Positions 7,361 through 10,471 of a stretch of 10,471 nt of DNA are shown one piece after another (within the stretch, counting starts at the first letter, position 1; each line of letters begins with the position of its first letter). Source of the stretch: Bacillota bacterium (lineage in GTDB: Bacteria > Bacillota > Clostridia > Lachnospirales > Lachnospiraceae); the NCBI GenBank assembly GCA_023387635.1, contig JAEWHU010000276.1, positions 1-10,471 of the forward strand. The letters run 5' to 3'. The translations under genes were made by a program, and so were the position numbers. The notes below the pieces were generated by a model. The model searched no databases. It saw only the letters and a list, made by a program, of their open reading frames with translations, and was not told the origin of the DNA.

Positions 7361-7394
7361 GTGTGAGCGTTTAGATTTCGCACAAGTTTCACAC
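7361..7394 (+). promoter_or_regulatory. Interrupted inverted repeat GTGTGA/TCACAC before the regulator gene
   Basis: GTGTGA (7361-7366) pairs with TCACAC (7389-7394), and an inner GCG (7367-7369) with CGC (7379-7381), leaving an asymmetric bulge. It lies 18 nt before the regulator start. As RNA it would be a modest hairpin; as DNA it is an imperfect dyad overlapping the cre-like site. Its role is unknown. Confidence 0.3.
7362..7375 (+). promoter_or_regulatory. cre-like catabolite control site
   Basis: TGTGAGCGTTTAGA matches the Bacillus CcpA consensus TGWNANCGNTNWCA at every defined position except one (G for the penultimate C). It lies in the 114-nt gap between the kinase and regulator genes, where it could act as a roadblock for transcription into the regulator and the glycosidase genes. 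I see no convincing promoter beside it, and one-mismatch cre sites occur by chance, so this is a candidate only. Confidence 0.35.
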
Positions 7395-7412
7395 AGCAGA
7401 ATGGAGATTATT

Positions 7413-8936
7413 ATGAATAAAATATTAATCGTAGAAGATGAAAAAATGATTCGTCAAGGGCTATATACTATGGTAATGCGTTCCAGGGTTTCAGCAGAGG
7501 AAATAATTTTATGTAAAAATGGTGAAGAAGCATACGAAATAATTAATAATCAGAAAATAGATGTTTTGATTACAGATATTCGTATGCCTAAAATGGATGG
7601 AATAACTTTAGTCAAAAAAATTCAAAGTTTGCATCATGTTCCTAAAGTTGTGGTAATCAGTGGGTATGACGATTTTTCGTTTGCTGTTGAATTAATGCGA
7701 TATGGAGTAAAAGAATACATATTAAAACCTGTAGAACGTGAAAGAATAGAACAAGTTTTATTAAAATTAGAGATTGAAATAAAAGAAGAACAAGTATTAG
7801 AAAGAGAATATATTAATATCGGGTATCAACAGCTGAAATATATGCTTATGTATAATTATATGAATGAAGAGGAAATCCTAGCCATAGAGACTAGATTTAA
7901 AGATTACATTATGAAAGAGGAATATGTAATTTGTTGTACTAATTATAAAGTGAAAGAACAATGGAATTCAAATAAGAGTGCCATTATATTAGAAGATATT
8001 AATGGACAAAGTGTATGTATCGTTAGTGTGTTATTGAAAGAAGAATTCCTTAATAATCAATTAAAAGGCCATTATGTGGGAGTAAGTGATGTACATAAAT
8101 CAATACGCGAATTAAAAGAAGCCTATGAAGAGGCATTGTACGCAAGAAAACGAACTTTTGCAACCAGTAATTTGATTACTGAATATGATGCTAAAGCTAA
8201 AATCAATGAAACTGTTTCAGATGACACATTAGAGCAACTAGTACTAATGATAGGAACAGATAAATACGAAAAGGCAACAAAAATATTAGATAAGATTATA
8301 TATAAAACAAAACAGGAATTAGTTGATATGGATCAATTTTGTACGATCATGGAAACGATTATTGATAAAATATGTATTACTTATGAAAAGGTGTTAGACT
8401 TTAGTACTGTGAATTATATTAACTTAAAGAATGTTTATGAATATGATAATCTAAATAGATATCATGAAGTCTTATCTTCTTGGATGAAAGAAATTCATAA
8501 TAAATTAGAAGTGGAATTTCATGATTATAAAAATAAGCAAAAAATACAAATGGCAATAAAATATATTCATGATAATTATAACAAGGACATAAATATGGCA
8601 GTAGTATCAAATTATGTATCAATGAATTATTCTTTGTTTTCTTATTTATTTAAACAATATAATGGAATGAATTTTGTCAATTACGTAAAGACAATACGTA
8701 TCAATGAAGCTATTAAGTTACTCGAGGAAACAGAACTAAAAATTATGGATATCAGTAATTGCATTGGCTATGAAAACGAAAAACATTTTATGAAAGTATT
8801 TCGAACTACTTATGGTGTTTCTCCGTCCGAATATAGAAAAAATGTACAAGTGGGGAAAAATTGTACTTATATTGGTAAGGGTTTAATAAAACAAAATGAA
8901 GAAAAGATGAGGAACGACAGACGGGTTATTAGATAA
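7413..8936 (+). CDS. Response regulator, YesN family (receiver + AraC-type HTH)
   Basis: This 507-residue cytoplasmic regulator is the expected partner of the upstream kinase and probably controls the transporter promoter. The receiver domain (about 1-120) shows the acidic EDE at 8-10, phospho-acceptor Asp55 in LITDIRMP, Ser83 and Lys105 (ILKP). A middle region (about 130-370) of the YesN kind follows, then a two-helix-turn-helix AraC domain (about 377-476) ending in YGVSPSEYRK. About 30 mostly polar, basic residues extend past it. I prefer ATG at 7413 over the in-frame ATG at 7401, because GGAG (7403-7406) lies 6 nt before 7413, and translation from there begins MNKILIVEDE as in the family. 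There is no terminator after the gene, so transcription may continue into the GH16 gene. Confidence 0.93.
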   Translation: MNKILIVEDEKMIRQGLYTMVMRSRVSAEEIILCKNGEEAYEIINNQKIDVLITDIRMPKMDGITLVKKIQSLHHVPKVVVISGYDDFSFAVELMRYGVKEYILKPVERERIEQVLLKLEIEIKEEQVLEREYINIGYQQLKYMLMYNYMNEEEILAIETRFKDYIMKEEYVICCTNYKVKEQWNSNKSAIILEDINGQSVCIVSVLLKEEFLNNQLKGHYVGVSDVHKSIRELKEAYEEALYARKRTFATSNLITEYDAKAKINETVSDDTLEQLVLMIGTDKYEKATKILDKIIYKTKQELVDMDQFCTIMETIIDKICITYEKVLDFSTVNYINLKNVYEYDNLNRYHEVLSSWMKEIHNKLEVEFHDYKNKQKIQMAIKYIHDNYNKDINMAVVSNYVSMNYSLFSYLFKQYNGMNFVNYVKTIRINEAIKLLEETELKIMDISNCIGYENEKHFMKVFRTTYGVSPSEYRKNVQVGKNCTYIGKGLIKQNEEKMRNDRRVIR

Positions 8937-8964
8937 TAAATAAATAAATAAATAAATAAATAAA
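8937..8964 (+). repeat. (TAAA)7 tetranucleotide tandem repeat
   Basis: Seven perfect TAAA units start directly after the TAA stop of the response regulator gene. Because the unit is four bases, TAA stops occur in all three forward frames across the tract. It ends 37 bp before the -35 box proposed for the GH16 gene. Such tracts change length by slippage, so copy number may vary between strains. Confidence 0.95.
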
Positions 8965-9001
8965 TATTGCTGCTCTTAGAGTGAAAGAAACATTATAGAA
9001 T

Positions 9002-9031
9002 TTGAAAGAAAAAATCAATTAATAATATAAT
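9002..9031 (+). promoter_or_regulatory. Candidate promoter for the GH16/GH94-like genes
   Basis: TTGAAA (9002-9007) and TATAAT (9026-9031) are 18 bp apart, putting the start near 9038 and leaving a short leader before the GH16 ATG at 9066. The surroundings are very AT-rich, so a chance match is possible. If real, it would let the enzyme genes be expressed separately from the regulator genes upstream. Confidence 0.5.
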
Positions 9032-9065
9032 AAAATTTTATACCTTGAGAGAGAAAGGAGTTATT

Positions 9066-9818
9066 ATGGAGAATTTAAAAAAGGATTATACTCTTGTTTG
9101 GAGTGATGAATTTAATTATGAGGGAGCCCCAGATGAAAATAAATGGAGTTATGATGTGGGACATCGTTGGGCAAATGGGGAATTGCAAGCATACACAAAT
9201 CGTCCTTCTAATGTATATGTTGAGGATGGAAAACTATTTATAAAAGCACTAAAAGAAAAAGATGGGGATAGAGAGTATACTTCCACAAGAATTACTACTT
9301 ATGGTAAACAGTCTTTTACCTATGGATTATTTGAATTTAGAGTAAAATTACCAAAAGGAAAAGGTTCTTGGCCAGCTGTTTGGATGCTACCAGATGCAAT
9401 TAGAGAAGGAATGTCATGGCCTAGATGTGGAGAAATTGATATCATTGAACATATTGGTAGAAGAATAGATAATCTCTTCTTTAGCCTTCATTCATTAAAA
9501 CATAACCATACAAGAAAAGATACAAAGCAGTATACAACTTTTAAAGATTTTAGCGGAGTATGTGAGGAGTTCCATGATTATATGATGGAGTGGACACCAG
9601 AATATATTGAATTCTATGTAGATGGACAGAGTGCATGTCGTTATAACAAGTCTGACGATAAAGAAGACCAAAGCTTTGATAGTTGGCCATTTGATCAACC
9701 ATATTATTTAATAATGAATATAGCTGTTGGTGGAGGACTAGCTGGAGAGGTAGATGAAACTGAGATGCCTTTTGTCATGGAAGTAGAGCATGTTAGAGTT
9801 TATCAAAAAGATATTTAA
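9066..9818 (+). CDS. GH16 laminarinase-type endo-beta-1,3-glucanase, no signal peptide
   Basis: This 250-residue, single-domain enzyme probably cleaves beta-1,3-glucan chains or oligosaccharides with retention. The catalytic motif GEIDIIEHIG lies at 122-131, with nucleophile Glu123, Asp125 and acid/base Glu128. The spacing E-x-D-x-x-E is the laminarinase type; lichenases have E-x-D-x-E. Other family landmarks are LVWSDEFN (10-17), YGLFEFRVKLP (86-96), SWPAVWMLP (101-109) and MNIAVGGGLAG (217-227). The N-terminus, MENLKKDYTL, runs directly into the catalytic fold with no signal peptide or binding module, so the enzyme is predicted cytoplasmic, where it would act on imported oligosaccharides. 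I chose ATG at 9066 because AAAGGAG (9054-9060) lies 5 nt before it; the in-frame TTG at 9045 has no such site. It is probably cotranscribed with the GH94-like gene. Confidence 0.93.
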   Translation: MENLKKDYTLVWSDEFNYEGAPDENKWSYDVGHRWANGELQAYTNRPSNVYVEDGKLFIKALKEKDGDREYTSTRITTYGKQSFTYGLFEFRVKLPKGKGSWPAVWMLPDAIREGMSWPRCGEIDIIEHIGRRIDNLFFSLHSLKHNHTRKDTKQYTTFKDFSGVCEEFHDYMMEWTPEYIEFYVDGQSACRYNKSDDKEDQSFDSWPFDQPYYLIMNIAVGGGLAGEVDETEMPFVMEVEHVRVYQKDI

Positions 9819-9828
9819 ATGGGATCAA

Positions 9829-9856
9829 AAAATGCGTGCAGAGCACGTAGACGGGA
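9829..9856 (+). repeat. 28-bp direct repeat, copy 1 (with hairpin)
   Basis: This copy matches the one at 9891-9918 in 27 of 28 bases, with a 62-bp period. Inside it, TGCGTGC (9833-9839) and GCACGTA (9843-9849) form a 7-bp stem over an AGA loop, with one G-U pair. It begins 10 nt after the GH16 stop. It is noticeably more GC-rich than the surrounding DNA. Confidence 0.9.
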
Positions 9857-9889
9857 TCAAGGTGTGAGAATAATTCACACCCCCCTGAT
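9856..9889 (+). promoter_or_regulatory. Central hairpin between the two direct repeats
   Basis: GGTGTGA (9861-9867) pairs with TCACACC (9875-9881) over a 7-nt loop. ATCA (9856-9859) and TGAT (9886-9889) can extend the stem across an internal loop of A against CCCC. No T tract follows, so it is not a typical rho-independent terminator. It may protect the GH16 message or set the ratio of GH16 to GH94-like product. Confidence 0.6.
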
Positions 9890-9890
9890 T

Positions 9891-9918
9891 AAAATGCGTG
9901 CAGAGCACGCAGACGGGA
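9891..9918 (+). repeat. 28-bp direct repeat, copy 2 (with hairpin, overlaps the GH94-like RBS)
   Basis: This is the second copy of the 28-bp repeat. Its stem is perfect: TGCGTGC (9895-9901) and GCACGCA (9905-9911) with an AGA loop. The single difference between copies (T9848 versus C9910) lies in the stem and swaps G-U for G-C, so pairing is kept. The 3' end of the repeat, GACGGGA, supplies most of the Shine-Dalgarno sequence of the following gene, placing the hairpin three bases before it. Confidence 0.9.
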
Positions 9919-9925
9919 GCATGAT

Positions 9926-10471
9926 ATGAATGTGTATGATTATATAGATGATTGTGGGACGTTTCGATTAATGAATCCAGAGCTTAATAGCTATCTTTAT
10001 TTTCCATTAGCTAATGAAAGCGGTGTTATGAGTAGTGTAACTCCAACTCTTGGGGGAGATAGTAAGATGGGACAAAATACATTTTTATTATCCCCTGTAA
10101 GTAGTGAAGATTTACATAACAACAAATCCACAAGGAACTTTTGGTGTAGCATAAAAGGAAAAGGCCCTTGGTCTGCTACTGGAAAATCAGTAGTTCAAGA
10201 AGCCAAATTATTTACTTCGGATAAGGAAGAGACTGTATTAGAAGCCGGTGTAATGTGGCATAAAATAACTAGAGTCTCAAAGGAATATGGATTAACCTCA
10301 GAAATTCTTTCTTTTGTTCCGTATTCAAAAGAGACAGTTGAGATAATGTTAGTAACTTTAAAAAATAATAGTGAAGATATCATTGATGTAACACCAACGG
10401 CGGCAATTCCCATCTACGGTAGGTCAGCGGATAATATTAGAGATCATAGAAATGTAACTTCTATGTTACAC
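9926..10471 (+). CDS. GH94-like beta-glucan phosphorylase, N-terminal part (3' truncated by window edge)
   Basis: These 182 codons are open to the window edge and give the N-terminal beta-sandwich region of an inverting cellobiose/laminaribiose-phosphorylase-like enzyme. Such enzymes split a beta-glucosidic bond with phosphate, yielding glucose-1-phosphate. Landmarks are LYFPLANESGVMSSVTPTLG (24-43), SPVSSEDLHN (56-65), GKGPWSATG (78-86) and TPTAAIPIYGRSADN with RDHRNVTSMLH (156-182). The catalytic (alpha/alpha)6 barrel lies beyond the window. ATG at 9926 is set by GGGAG (9915-9919) with 6 nt spacing. No signal peptide is present, so the enzyme is cytoplasmic. I infer a beta-1,3 preference (laminaribiose or laminari-oligosaccharides) from the GH16 neighbour; cellobiose-type activity or membership of a related phosphorylase family (GH149/GH161) cannot be excluded from this fragment. 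Confidence 0.85.
   Translation, partial: MNVYDYIDDCGTFRLMNPELNSYLYFPLANESGVMSSVTPTLGGDSKMGQNTFLLSPVSSEDLHNNKSTRNFWCSIKGKGPWSATGKSVVQEAKLFTSDKEETVLEAGVMWHKITRVSKEYGLTSEILSFVPYSKETVEIMLVTLKNNSEDIIDVTPTAAIPIYGRSADNIRDHRNVTSMLH

Noticed and set aside
7401..7412. Start of the response regulator at the upstream ATG
   Set aside because: That ATG lies directly before the GGAG that serves the ATG at 7413, and it has no site of its own.
9045..9065. TTG start for the GH16 gene
   Set aside because: There is no ribosome binding site before it, and the added residues include the strong SD for ATG 9066. They do not form a signal peptide.
9861..9881. TGTGA...TCACA as a CRP/FNR-type site
   Set aside because: The spacing is 7 rather than 6 bp, it lies between cotranscribed genes without a promoter, and CRP-type control of sugar genes is not expected in this group. 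An RNA hairpin is simpler.
9829..9918. The two 28-bp repeats as a minimal CRISPR array
   Set aside because: There are only two copies, the 34-bp middle is itself a hairpin and not a unique spacer, and no cas gene or leader is visible.

Overview
The window is an AT-rich stretch with Firmicutes-style signals: near-consensus AGGAGG ribosome binding sites, TTGNNN-N17/18-TATAAT promoters and rho-independent hairpins. The protein types (YesM/YesN two-component pair, LplB/YtcP permeases, lipoprotein binding protein, glycosidases without secretion signals) suggest a plant-polysaccharide-fermenting Lachnospiraceae/Clostridia bacterium. From memory it resembles Lachnoclostridium (Clostridium) phytofermentans, but I could not verify this. 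All genes lie on the + strand. Nothing convincing is coded on the - strand.

Layout: (1) 1-1163 is the 3' part of a GH3 beta-glucosidase gene, closed by a hairpin terminator at 1207-1250. (2) 1251-1821 is a long AT-rich regulatory region. It holds two CG-centred palindromes 157 bp apart, a TTGCAA-N17-TATAAT promoter, a third palindrome just past the predicted transcription start, and a roughly 300-nt leader with an orphan extended Shine-Dalgarno sequence. (3) 1822-5440 encodes two permeases and a lipoprotein substrate-binding protein of a CUT1-type sugar ABC importer with no ATPase gene, followed by a strong intercistronic hairpin. (4) 5517-8936 encodes a YesM-type sensor kinase and a YesN-type response regulator; a cre-like site and an inverted repeat sit in the gap between them. 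(5) 8937-10471 has a (TAAA)7 repeat, a second promoter, a GH16 laminarinase-type enzyme without signal peptide, an unusual three-hairpin element built on a 28-bp direct repeat, and the 5' part of a GH94-like phosphorylase gene cut by the window edge.

How it may fit together (inference): the sensor pair detects an extracellular oligosaccharide or a loaded binding protein and switches on the transporter. Beta-1,3-linked gluco-oligosaccharides are imported, shortened in the cytoplasm by the GH16 enzyme, and finished by the GH94-like phosphorylase (saving ATP by making glucose-1-phosphate) and the GH3 beta-glucosidase. The families are ordinary individually. The most unusual content is non-coding: the phased palindromes and orphan SD upstream of the transporter, and the repeat/hairpin element between the GH16 and GH94 genes.
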